Shown here piece by piece: positions 32,497 to 41,003 of a stretch of DNA of 64,000 nt. The DNA is from Sva-07 sp963774765 (GTDB taxonomy: Bacteria > Actinomycetota > Acidimicrobiia > Acidimicrobiales > Ilumatobacteraceae), in the NCBI GenBank assembly GCA_963774765.1, contig CAVZGP010000011.1:558001-622000 (forward strand), given 5' to 3'. Position 1 is the first letter of the stretch; each line of letters starts with the position of its first letter. A program made the position numbers and the translations under genes. The notes beneath the pieces are model-generated. The model had not been told where the DNA came from. It saw only the letters and a list, made by a program, of their open reading frames with translations, and made no database searches.

Positions 32497-34788
32497 GTGC
32501 GACGCGCCAGAGGGTGGGTCTTTCTGGTGGTCATCGCGATGTCGGCGATGGTCGTGGTCTCTCGTTCGACGGTCGCGTCGGCCCAGGCCCTGGCGCTACC
32601 TGATCCGCCAACGCCGAGGGAGTGGTACACGCCGGTGGTACCGGCACGGTTGCTCGACACGCGTCCGGGCACGCCGACGGTCGATGGGCTCGGAGCGTGG
32701 GCAGGTGTCCCTCTGGGTGGCGGGTCCAGCCTGGGCGTCCGGGTGCTCGGCCGGGGCGGCGTCCCGCTCACCGACGTGACCGCCGTGGTCCTGAACGTGA
32801 CAGTCACCAACCCGACCCAGCCGTCGTACCTCACGGTGTGGCCCGCATCCGCACCTCGACCGACCGCGTCGAACCTCAACTTCGTCGCGGGCCAGACCGT
32901 TCCCAATCTGGTCGTCGCGAAGGTCGGTGCGAACGGAATCGTCGAGATCTACAACTTCGCGGGCCGGGTCGACGTGATCGTCGATGTCGCCGGCTACGTC
33001 CCGTCGTCGGACGGGTTCACCCCCGTGAATCCCGCGCGCCTGCTCGACACGCGGCCGGGATTCCCCACGATCGACCCGCTCGGACGACCGGGCGTGCCGC
33101 TCGGCCCAACGGGTCGCATCGACCTCCCCGTTCTCGGTCGTGGAGGAGTGCCGGACTCGGACGTCGATTCGGTGGTGCTCAACGTGACCGCGACGAACGT
33201 GACCGCACCATCGTTTCTCACCCTGTACCCGACCGGGGCGTCGCGACCCACCGCGTCGAATCTCAACATGGTGGCCGGCCAGACGGTCCCGAACCTGGCG
33301 GTCGCCAAGCTCGGCGTGGCGGGGATGGTCTCCATCTACAACCACGGCGGAAACACCGACGTCATCGTGGATGTCGCTGGGTACTTCGTCACGGACGGCA
33401 CGTTCGTGGCGTTGGCTCCACAGCGGATCTACGAGACCAGGCCGGGTGAATTCGTTCCACCGGGAGCTGTCAACAGCGGGCAGACCATCGGTGGGGATCA
33501 GACCGTCGCGGTCCAGGTGACCGGCCGCGCCGGTGTGCCGGAGTTCGGTGTGTCGGCGGTGGTGCTCAACGTCACGGCGATCAAGCCGACCGGCCCGTCG
33601 TTCCTCACCGTCTGGCCGACGGGTGCGGTCCGACCGAATGCGTCGAATCTCAACGTGCGGGGCAACGAGGTCGTGCCGAATCTCGTGATCGCCAAGGTCG
33701 GCGCCGGTGGCAAGGTGAACGTCTACAACCTCGCGGGCCGCACCGATCTCGTCGTGGACGTCGCCGGCTACTTCCTCGCGGAGACCGGACGAGCACGTGA
33801 CATCGATCTGTCGGATCGTTCTTCGTGCGCGCTCTTCGAGGTGGGCACGCTGACCTGTTGGGGAGAGCTGCCTCAAGACGACGTGTCCGTCTACGGCGGC
33901 GATCTGGGTCGCCGTCCCGATCCGTACGAGTTGAACACGATCGACGACGCGGTGGAGCTTGCGACCGGCTCGTTCCACACCTGTGCGATCCGACCTGCCG
34001 GCGACGTCTGGTGCTGGGCGTCGATGACCGTCTTCGACCTCGCGGCCACTGGTCGTCCCTACGAGTCGACGAGAGCGTGGCCAGCCGTGCGGGTCGCGTT
34101 GGCGGGGCAAGCCGTCGAGATCGACGCCAGTTACAGCCAGACCTGCGCCCTGCTCGCCGATGGCAGCGTCTGGTGCTGGGGGTGGGGATTCGACGACAGG
34201 ACCAGGTCGACTCCAGAGCGGGTCGCCAACCTCGACCTCGCCGCCACCATGTCGATTTCGGACAGCCATGGCTGCGCGTTGAGATCGACCGGAGGTGTTC
34301 GCTGTTGGGGGAAGAACTTCGGAGGAGTGCTCGGCGACGGAACCACCATCGACTCGCCGAACAGCGCGGTCGACGTCGTGGACGTCTCGGATGCCGACGG
34401 GGTGTCGGTGAACGGCCCCAACACCTGCGCGACGCGGCCGAACGGCCAAGCGAAATGCTGGGGCAGGGACTTCGGTCCGACAGCGAGCGATCTCGTCGGC
34501 GCCGGCAGTCTGGCGCTCGACGATGTGGTGCAGGTGGTGGGTGGTGACGATTTCACCTGTGTGTTGCACAGCGATGCGCAGGTGTCGTGCGGCCGGTACG
34601 CCTCGATCCCGGCCGAGTCCGTCCTCGGCCTCCCGCCGATCGTGTACCTCGCGGCCGGGCGTTTCCACGTCTGCGCCGTCGGTGATCAGTCGCAGGTCTA
34701 CTGCTGGGGCCGCAACAACGACGGCAAGGTCGGTGACGGCACATACATCGATCGCGGTTCACCGCAACTGGTCCTCTCCCCCGAGTGA
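32497..34788 (+). CDS. Secreted protein: three VDVAGY repeats plus seven RCC1-like repeats
   Basis: A 763-residue exported protein. A signal peptide (GWVFLVVIAMSAMVVV) is followed by three repeats of about 130 residues. Each runs from ARLLDTRPG (or RIYETRPG) through NVTVTNPT-like and ASNLN motifs to VIVDVAGY. From about residue 430 come about seven RCC1-type blades, each with CAL/CAI and a CWG-like end (for example QTCALLADGSVWCWGWG). Paired cysteines in the blades probably form disulfides. RCC1-like propellers in bacteria are surface or adhesion modules; the ligand is unknown. GTG at 32497 is fixed by the upstream TAGCAT. Confidence 0.85.
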   Translation: MRRARGWVFLVVIAMSAMVVVSRSTVASAQALALPDPPTPREWYTPVVPARLLDTRPGTPTVDGLGAWAGVPLGGGSSLGVRVLGRGGVPLTDVTAVVLNVTVTNPTQPSYLTVWPASAPRPTASNLNFVAGQTVPNLVVAKVGANGIVEIYNFAGRVDVIVDVAGYVPSSDGFTPVNPARLLDTRPGFPTIDPLGRPGVPLGPTGRIDLPVLGRGGVPDSDVDSVVLNVTATNVTAPSFLTLYPTGASRPTASNLNMVAGQTVPNLAVAKLGVAGMVSIYNHGGNTDVIVDVAGYFVTDGTFVALAPQRIYETRPGEFVPPGAVNSGQTIGGDQTVAVQVTGRAGVPEFGVSAVVLNVTAIKPTGPSFLTVWPTGAVRPNASNLNVRGNEVVPNLVIAKVGAGGKVNVYNLAGRTDLVVDVAGYFLAETGRARDIDLSDRSSCALFEVGTLTCWGELPQDDVSVYGGDLGRRPDPYELNTIDDAVELATGSFHTCAIRPAGDVWCWASMTVFDLAATGRPYESTRAWPAVRVALAGQAVEIDASYSQTCALLADGSVWCWGWGFDDRTRSTPERVANLDLAATMSISDSHGCALRSTGGVRCWGKNFGGVLGDGTTIDSPNSAVDVVDVSDADGVSVNGPNTCATRPNGQAKCWGRDFGPTASDLVGAGSLALDDVVQVVGGDDFTCVLHSDAQVSCGRYASIPAESVLGLPPIVYLAAGRFHVCAVGDQSQVYCWGRNNDGKVGDGTYIDRGSPQLVLSPE

Positions 34789-34832
34789 CCGTCACCAGCG
34801 GCGGCGATCAGGGTTGGCCGGTCGGCCTGCAA

Positions 34833-34838
34833 TACGAT
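34833..34838 (+). promoter_or_regulatory. Leaderless -10 box of the acyl-CoA mutase gene
   Basis: TACGAT, 7 nt before ATG at 34846. Confidence 0.6.
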
Positions 34839-34845
34839 CGCCGCC

Positions 34846-36429
34846 ATGGCTGACGCGAACAACCTGCCGCAGACCGACTCGGGCATCCCGATCAAGCGGC
34901 TCTACGACGCCTCCGACCTCGACGGCTGGGACCCCGCAACGCAGCTCGGTGCACCCGGCAAGCCGCCCTACACACGCGGCGTCTACGGCTCGATGTACAC
35001 CGGGCGGCTCTGGACGATGCGTCAGTACTCGGGGTTCGGCAATGCCGAGGCCACCAACGAACGCTTCAAGTTCCTGCTGAACGCCGGCCAGACCGGGCTG
35101 TCATGTGCCTTCGACCTGCCGACCCAGATGGGCTACGACTCCGACGCGGGGCGTGCCGAGGGCGAGGTCGGCAAGGTCGGTGTGGCGATCGACTCGATGG
35201 AGGACATGCGGCTGCTGCTCGCCGATCTCCCCCTCGACCAGGTGACGACGTCGATGACGATCAACTCGACCGCCGCGATCCTGCTGCTGATGTACGAACT
35301 CGTCGCCGAGGAGAACGGTGTGGCGAGCGACAAGATCGGCGGCACCATCCAGAACGACCTGCTCAAGGAGTACATCGCCCGCGGCACCTACGTGTACCCG
35401 CCTCGGCCGTCGATGCGGATCATCACCGACATCTTCGCCTACTGCTCGAAGCACGTACCGAACTGGAACACGATCTCGATCTCCGGCTACCACATCCGTG
35501 AGGCCGGATCGACGGCGGTGCAGGAGATCGCATTCACGCTTGCGAACGCGATCGCGTACGTGCAGGCGGCGATCGATGCCGGCCTCGACGTCGATGATTT
35601 TGCGCCGCGCCTCAGCTTCTTCTGGAACGGGCACAACAACTTCTTCGAGGAGGTCGCCAAGTTCCGCGCCGGTCGTCGGATGTGGCACACGATCATGACC
35701 GGGCGCTTCGGCGCGCAGGATCCGAAGTCGTCGATGCTGCGCTTCCACACCCAGACAGGCGGCTCGACGCTGACCGCGCAGCAGCCGATGAACAACATCA
35801 TGCGCGTGACGTTGCAGGCAATGGCGTCGGTGCTCGGCGGCACGCAGAGTTTGCACACGAACGGCTTCGACGAGGCGCTCAGCCTGCCGACCGAGGAGGC
35901 GGCACGGATGGCGCTGCGCACCCAGCAGGTCATCGGCTACGAGTCCGGTGTCGCCGACACCCCCGACCCGTTGGCAGGCTCGTACTTCGTCGAGTCGCTC
36001 ACCGACGAGGTCGAGCGGTTGGCCTGGGAGTACATCGAGCGCATCGACGAGATGGGCGGCGCAGTCACGGCGATCGAGTCCGGATTCCAGATGGACGAGA
36101 TCGAGCAGGCCGCTTACGAGTACACGAAGTCGATCGACGACGACGAGCGCGTCATCGTCGGGGTCAACAAGTTCACGATGGACGACGAGGCCGAGCCGAA
36201 GGTCTTCCCGATCGACCCCGAGCTGGAGGGCAACCAGATCGCCCGCCTCACGGCGTACAAGGCGAACCGCGACACGGCCGCGGTCGAGTCGGCGCTGGCC
36301 GCCGTGAAGGCTTCGGCGAAGGGCACCGACAACCTGCTCTACAGCATGAAGGACGCATTGCGCGCCGACGCCACCCTCGGCGAGATCAGCGATGCCCTGC
36401 GCGAGGTCTTCGGCGTCTACACCCCGTGA
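34846..36429 (+). CDS. Methylmalonyl-CoA mutase-type large subunit (substrate domain only)
   Basis: A 527-residue B12-dependent acyl-CoA mutase alpha subunit. It carries TMRQYSGFGNAEATNERFK, FDLPTQMGYDSD, GTIQNDLLKEYIARGTY and ISISGYHIREAGS. Tyr61 in QYSGF and Arg191 in PSMR match the two residues that hold the methylmalonyl carboxylate in Propionibacterium mutase. They are changed in isobutyryl-CoA mutase, so methylmalonyl-CoA is the best guess. The cobalamin-binding domain is absent and must be a separate subunit, which is not in this window. Its stop overlaps the start of the MFS gene. Role: propionyl-CoA or odd-chain metabolism. Confidence 0.9.
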   Translation: MADANNLPQTDSGIPIKRLYDASDLDGWDPATQLGAPGKPPYTRGVYGSMYTGRLWTMRQYSGFGNAEATNERFKFLLNAGQTGLSCAFDLPTQMGYDSDAGRAEGEVGKVGVAIDSMEDMRLLLADLPLDQVTTSMTINSTAAILLLMYELVAEENGVASDKIGGTIQNDLLKEYIARGTYVYPPRPSMRIITDIFAYCSKHVPNWNTISISGYHIREAGSTAVQEIAFTLANAIAYVQAAIDAGLDVDDFAPRLSFFWNGHNNFFEEVAKFRAGRRMWHTIMTGRFGAQDPKSSMLRFHTQTGGSTLTAQQPMNNIMRVTLQAMASVLGGTQSLHTNGFDEALSLPTEEAARMALRTQQVIGYESGVADTPDPLAGSYFVESLTDEVERLAWEYIERIDEMGGAVTAIESGFQMDEIEQAAYEYTKSIDDDERVIVGVNKFTMDDEAEPKVFPIDPELEGNQIARLTAYKANRDTAAVESALAAVKASAKGTDNLLYSMKDALRADATLGEISDALREVFGVYTP

Positions 36430-37777
36430 GTGATCCGGCGGACACGTCCAATCCGCTCGACGAGATCGACCAGGCGCTCGAGTCGCTCGGCGTGGATACC
36501 GGCGGCTTCGAACGCCCGTCGCCGGCAATGGTGCGCTCGGCGCGTCGGAGCGGACGGTTCGGTTCGCCCCTGTCGTACAACTTCCGGCTGCTCTGGGCTG
36601 CCACCGCGCTGTCGAACCTCGGAGACGGCCTCCGCCTGGTGGCGATGCCGTTGCTCGCCACCTCGGTGACGTCCGATCCTCGCTTGATCGCGGGAGTCAC
36701 GGTGGCGCAGCGCCTGCCGTGGTTGTTCTTCATCCTGCCGGGCGGAGCCTGGGCCGACCGTTTCGACCGGCGTCTCCTGCGAATGCGCCTGGACATCGCC
36801 CGTGCGGGCGTCATGGCGGTCCTCGTCGGTGCGATTGTGTTCGACCGGGCGTCGATCGTGGTGATCTACGTCGTCTCGATGCTGCTCGCTTCGGCGGAGG
36901 CGGTCGTCGACAGTTCGAGTATGGCCATGGTGCCTGCGACGGTCCAGAGCCATGACCTCGAACGCGCGATCGGGCGGCTCGGTTCGACCGAGCTGGCGAT
37001 GAACGACCTGGTCGGCCCACCACTCGGCGGGTTGCTGTTCGGTCTGGCGATCGCTGCGCCGTTCGGGGTCGACGCCGCGACGTTCGCCGGCGCCGCGCTG
37101 GTGATGGGATTCATGAGCGGGAGCTATCGCCCAAGCCCGCGTCGACATCGTCGACCGTCGAGCGTCCGTCGATGCGCGAGAGCCTCGCCGAGGGGATCAG
37201 GTGGCTGTGGAACCACCGGCTGCTGCGCACCCTTGCGTTGGTGTCGACGGCGCTCGGCACGGCGTCGTTCATCGGGAATGCCGTGTTCGTCATCTTCGCC
37301 ACCGACACCCTCGAGCTGTCGGACTTCGGGTACGGCCTGTTGCTCGTGCCCGGCGCGCTGGGTGGCATCGCCGGCTCGTTGATCGCGCCGCGCTTCAAGC
37401 GGTTCCCGCTGCGGCGCACGCTCCCGATCTCGGTGATCGGGTCAGGTGCGTCGACGTGGTTGATGGCGTTGACCTCATCGCCGGTGCTCGTCGGTGCGCT
37501 GTCGGCGGTGTCGCTCGCGTCGGTGATGGTGTGGAACGTCTTGACGTTGGCGCTGCGCCAACGGTTGATTCCCGACGAGATGCTCGGCCGAGTCGGCGCC
37601 AGCTACCGCTTCCTGGTGTACCTCGGCATGCCCTTCGGCGCGCTCGTCGGCGGGCTGCTGGCCAACCAGTTCGGCGTGCGCTCGGCCATCTTCGTCAGCG
37701 GCAGCATCCTCGTGCTCGTCGGGTTGCTGCTGCCGGTGGTGCTGCGCGGTGTCGAGCAGTACGAAACTCGGAGATGA
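36426..37777 (+). CDS. MFS transporter (frameshifted in this sequence)
   Basis: About 450 residues with twelve predicted helices, similar to enterobactin-exporter-like MFS proteins. The N-terminal half has YNFRLLWAATALSNLGDG and GGAWADRFDRRLL. The C-terminal half has IRWLWNHRLLRTLALVST and ALRQRLIPDEMLGRVGASYR. The halves are in different frames; one C seems missing from the CCC run at 37130-37132, in the cytoplasmic loop between them. Both halves are well preserved, so this is probably an assembly error. GTG at 36426 overlaps the mutase stop. Substrate unknown. Confidence 0.8.
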
Positions 37778-37822
37778 CGGATCACGGCGATACTTGCGAG
37801 CCATCGAGCGTCGGCGGCCAGT

Positions 37823-39199
37823 TCAGGCGGCAGGGCGGAGTTCGCCGACTCGTGCTCGGACGAGCCGAGTGAGTTCTTGCACGTCGGTTTCGGCAATCAG
37901 ATCTGGTGGACCAGGCGGGTCCGGAAGCTCGTCGGGGTGTCGTCGACCGACGGGCAGCATGGGGGTGCCGTCGCATCGGTAATGCACGACGGTGCCGTTG
38001 CGGTGCCGCTTCGCCGTGTACTTGCGGTGTTTCGCTCGGTTGTGGCTGCCGCAGCCGAGCCCGCCGTTGGCCGGGTCGGTGTTGCCGCCATCACGTTCCC
38101 ATTCGTCGAGGTGGTCGATCTGGGTGTGGGCGCCGGGCACGTCGCAGCCGAGGAAGTCGCAGCGGGTGGCCATGAGGAGGACGGCTTCGCGAGCGGAGCC
38201 GGTGAAGAGACGCCGCTTGCGGCCGAGTTCGGTGACGACGCCGGCGGAGTCGAACACGACTCGGCGGATGTGGCCCTGCAGTGCCGCCTGAACGGCAACC
38301 GACGGGAGGATCGGGGTGCCGCTCGTGGTCTCGCAGCGTCGCTGCGAGAGGTCGACGTCGGCGAGGTCGGTCGGCTCGGGAATCAGGCCGAGGTCGGCGA
38401 GTCCCTCTTCGAAGGTTCGGTGGTCGACGGCGATGTTGACCAACGGCATCGGCGCCTTGGCGCCGGGAGCGACGGCAACCGAGCGACGGAAGATCGACAC
38501 CATCGCGTCGAAGCGACGTTGCGCGTCGGTGCGTGGCAGCAGCGAGGCGGGCGCATCGGGGCCGTGGAGGCGGGTGCGTTCGGCGACGTCGGCACGGAAT
38601 TCGCGTTCGAGGGCCTGCCGGAAGATCGCCTCCATCTCGGCGGCGACTTCGGCTGTGCCGCCGGTCGCCCGAAGGAACAATGCCCCGTCGACTTCGGCGA
38701 CTGTCGCCGCGCGTCGCTCGTGCGAGAGCTCGTGGTCGCGGTTGGCGCCGTCGAGGTCGGCGAGCATCTGCCAGCGCGACAGGCAGGTGCGGGAGTCTTC
38801 GAATGAGAGTTGTTCGGCGTTCTCGACGAGGATGTTGATCGAAGCGGGCAGTTGTTTGGCGACGCGGCGGTTGGCGTGCACGCTCGCGAGTTCGTCGGCC
38901 TGATCGACGCCGATGCGGCCGTCGAGCAGCGCCTCACCGATCTCGGGGAGTGCAGCGACCGCCTTGGCGAGCTTGCGGGCTCGGGCGGCGTGACCATTGG
39001 ACCAGTTCGCGTTCGCTTTGAGCCAGCCCTTCATCGAGTGGTGGTCGTCGACCGCAGCGATGTTGCGGCGCTCGCCCTCGTTGATGAGCGCAGCCATCTC
39101 GGCGACAAGACGACGCTGCTCGAGTTCGAGATCTCGGAAGCGCTCGGTCAGCGCACCATCGTCGAGCTCGGAGAGCTGATCGACAACGGTGGCCAACAT
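37823..39199 (-). CDS. DUF222 / HNH endonuclease domain protein (13E12 type)
   Basis: A 458-residue protein with an N-terminal DUF222 region (LSELDDGALTERFRDLELEQ, then helical) and a C-terminal HNH nuclease. The nuclease reads CDFLGCDVPGAHTQIDHLDEW followed by NGGLGCGSHNRAKH, giving the HNH histidines and zinc cysteines. These proteins are multi-copy in many actinobacteria and related to mycobacterial REP13E12. Their role is unproven; mobility or DNA repair are suggested. ATG at 39197-39199 lies directly after an AT-rich promoter. It converges on the MFS gene; no target repeats are visible at its ends. Confidence 0.88.
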   Translation of the reverse strand: MLATVVDQLSELDDGALTERFRDLELEQRRLVAEMAALINEGERRNIAAVDDHHSMKGWLKANANWSNGHAARARKLAKAVAALPEIGEALLDGRIGVDQADELASVHANRRVAKQLPASINILVENAEQLSFEDSRTCLSRWQMLADLDGANRDHELSHERRAATVAEVDGALFLRATGGTAEVAAEMEAIFRQALEREFRADVAERTRLHGPDAPASLLPRTDAQRRFDAMVSIFRRSVAVAPGAKAPMPLVNIAVDHRTFEEGLADLGLIPEPTDLADVDLSQRRCETTSGTPILPSVAVQAALQGHIRRVVFDSAGVVTELGRKRRLFTGSAREAVLLMATRCDFLGCDVPGAHTQIDHLDEWERDGGNTDPANGGLGCGSHNRAKHRKYTAKRHRNGTVVHYRCDGTPMLPVGRRHPDELPDPPGPPDLIAETDVQELTRLVRARVGELRPAA

Positions 39200-39205
39200 G
39201 GAGCC

Positions 39206-39234
39206 ATGATAGCAAACATACGATCGAGAAACAA
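39206..39234 (-). promoter_or_regulatory. AT-rich promoter of the HNH gene
   Basis: On the minus strand, TTGTTT (39229-39234) and TATCAT (39206-39211) are separated by exactly 17 nt. The -10 box ends 6 nt before ATG. It is the only near-consensus sigma70 pair seen in the window, in an AT-rich patch unlike its surroundings. Confidence 0.6.
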
Positions 39235-39259
39235 GCAAGAATCGAAAAGATGTTCGAGC

Positions 39260-40432
39260 TTACTCCGACCGAGCGTTGGTCACGGTCAGCGCGCCGGGCG
39301 TCGGGATGCGCACCCAGCCGGGGCCGAATTCGTCGCCGTAGGTGAGGTCCACGGCCACGGTCGTGCCATCCGACAGCGTCGCGACGACCTTGGTCGGGTT
39401 CGGACCGAGTTCGAACTTCGGTGCGTTCGGGTCGCTCGGGTCGCTCGGGTCGCTCGGGTCGCTCGGGTCGCTCGGTGCTCGCACGATCGGCACAAGCGCC
39501 GGTCGTGCGAGCACGATCGTGGCGCCGTCGGTGGGGATCAGTCCGACGTCCGGCGACGCGAAGTCGTCGTCGATGCAGCCGGTGCCGGCAGGAGTGCGCC
39601 AGCACAGCTCGGTGCCCCCCGCCGCAGTTTGGCGTTCGGAGATGTCGAGGTCGGCGAACCACCGCCAGTAGCTCAGCTGTGGCCCGGCAGCGATCGTGAT
39701 CGGGATCTCGTTCAGGTCGCCCGCCGGCGGAAGCGTCGCGCCGCTCACCTCGACCGGGTTCGCCGCGGTCGACGCTGAACTGCCGACGCTCGAGACTGTG
39801 CGGCCGAACGGGATGTCGAAGCGGCTGACACCCCAGCCGATCTGGTCATCTCGTTCAATCGGTGCCGACAGCACGGTGCCGTCGTCGAGCACCAGATCGA
39901 GTTGGTCGGAGTCGGCGTCCCCGAGTCCGATGATGAGTGTCTGGTTGCCGGCCGTCGGGACCGTCAGCGGCAGCGTGCCGGCGCCGGTGTCCTCGATGCA
40001 GTCCTGGCCGGCTGGTGTGCGCCAGCACAGCATCGAGACACCGGCGGGAGGCTGATACCACGACACCGCCAGGTCGGGAGCGAGCCGGTACCAGTCGGTC
40101 GGTTCGGTCGCGAGCACGGTCGCCGGGACCACGTCGCTGAGGTTCGCCGAGTCGGGCAGGGTCTGCTCCGGCTCGAGCGGCGCGGGTGCGCTCGACTCCG
40201 ACGCAGCGGGAGCGTCGTCGTTCGAACGGACACCAGCGACAACCACCAGTCCGACGATCACCGCGGCTGCAGCCGTTCCGATCACCGCCATACGTCCCCA
40301 CGATGGCGTGGCCGGGCTGTCCTGATCGAGCACGACCAGTGGCGATGCATCGAGGCCCGGTCCGCGGGTCGGCAGGTCGGCGGTGCGTCGCTCGTAGTGG
40401 TCGCGCAGCCGGTCGTCGAGATCGAGGGTCAT
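39260..40432 (-). CDS. Membrane-anchored protein encoded with an ECF sigma factor (probable anti-sigma or partner)
   Basis: A 390-residue protein with a short cytoplasmic N-terminus (LDDRLRDHYERRTADLP), one transmembrane helix (MAVIGTAAAAVIVGLVVVAG) and a long extracellular part. The outer part holds two similar halves, each with WYRLAPDLAVSWYQPP- or YWRWFADLDISE-like sequence and a cysteine pair around CWRTPAG. Its ATG overlaps the sigma gene stop (ATGA). Gene order and topology fit an anti-sigma factor, but the N-terminal region is short and no ASD/zinc motif is visible. A tandem SDP linker is encoded at 39432-39476. Confidence 0.7.
   Translation of the reverse strand: MTLDLDDRLRDHYERRTADLPTRGPGLDASPLVVLDQDSPATPSWGRMAVIGTAAAAVIVGLVVVAGVRSNDDAPAASESSAPAPLEPEQTLPDSANLSDVVPATVLATEPTDWYRLAPDLAVSWYQPPAGVSMLCWRTPAGQDCIEDTGAGTLPLTVPTAGNQTLIIGLGDADSDQLDLVLDDGTVLSAPIERDDQIGWGVSRFDIPFGRTVSSVGSSASTAANPVEVSGATLPPAGDLNEIPITIAAGPQLSYWRWFADLDISERQTAAGGTELCWRTPAGTGCIDDDFASPDVGLIPTDGATIVLARPALVPIVRAPSDPSDPSDPSDPSDPNAPKFELGPNPTKVVATLSDGTTVAVDLTYGDEFGPGWVRIPTPGALTVTNARSE
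39432..39476. repeat. 9-bp tandem repeat, five copies, encoding SDP
   Basis: Five direct copies of TCGCTCGGG (the last ends in T). On the minus strand they encode SDPSDPSDPSDPSDP in the extracellular part of the sigma-linked protein. The units are nearly identical, so recent slippage expansion is likely. Confidence 0.9.
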
Positions 40433-40905
40433 GACTGCAGGTCCTTTCGCAGCGTGGCGAGGGCTCGGTGGACGATCGATCGCACCGTGCTCTGGCGGCA
40501 GCCGAGCGCGGTGGCGATCTCGGCATCGGACAGGTCGACGTGGAAGCGCAACACCAACGCCGCCTGTTGCCTCCACGGAAGTGCGGCGAGCGCATCGAAC
40601 AACTCGTCGTGCTCGTCGGTCATCGAACCTGCCGTGGGCAGGGGGGTGCGGCGGACCACCGCACGGTGTCGATGGACGTCCCGGCACGCATTGACCACGG
40701 TCGTGCGCAGGTAGCCGCCCGGATTGGACACCGGTGTGCGGGTCGACTGGAGGCGCACGAATGCGTCCTGCACGATCTCCTCCGCCGTCGGCAACGAGTC
40801 GGTCAGGAGGTACGCGACACGTAGGAGCCTGGGCCACTCCACCTCGTACAGCGCAGCAAGCGCTGCGCCAGGATCAGGCGCGAGGTCGCAGTCGGGATCT
40901 GTCAT
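40429..40905 (-). CDS. ECF RNA polymerase sigma factor (SigE-family type)
   Basis: A 158-residue sigma factor with region 2 (WPRLLRVAYLLTDSLPTAEE, then IVQDAFVRL) and region 4 (LPWRQQAALVLRFHVDLSD, then IATALGCRQSTVRSIVHRAL). It would redirect RNA polymerase to stress or surface genes. ATG at 40903-40905 is chosen; GTG at 40912-40914 is in frame. It is translationally coupled to the downstream membrane protein that probably controls it. About 100 bp up to the P-type ATPase end show no clear sigma-specific promoter. Confidence 0.88.
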   Translation of the reverse strand: MTDPDCDLAPDPGAALAALYEVEWPRLLRVAYLLTDSLPTAEEIVQDAFVRLQSTRTPVSNPGGYLRTTVVNACRDVHRHRAVVRRTPLPTAGSMTDEHDELFDALAALPWRQQAALVLRFHVDLSDAEIATALGCRQSTVRSIVHRALATLRKDLQS

Positions 40906-41003
40906 CACACCCACTACGACGTCTCACCACTGCGAACTGTGGCACAGCTGCCCGGATTTCTCGGCCGGCCCGATGTTCGAGATTGCCGACTCCGTCGCCG
41001 GGC

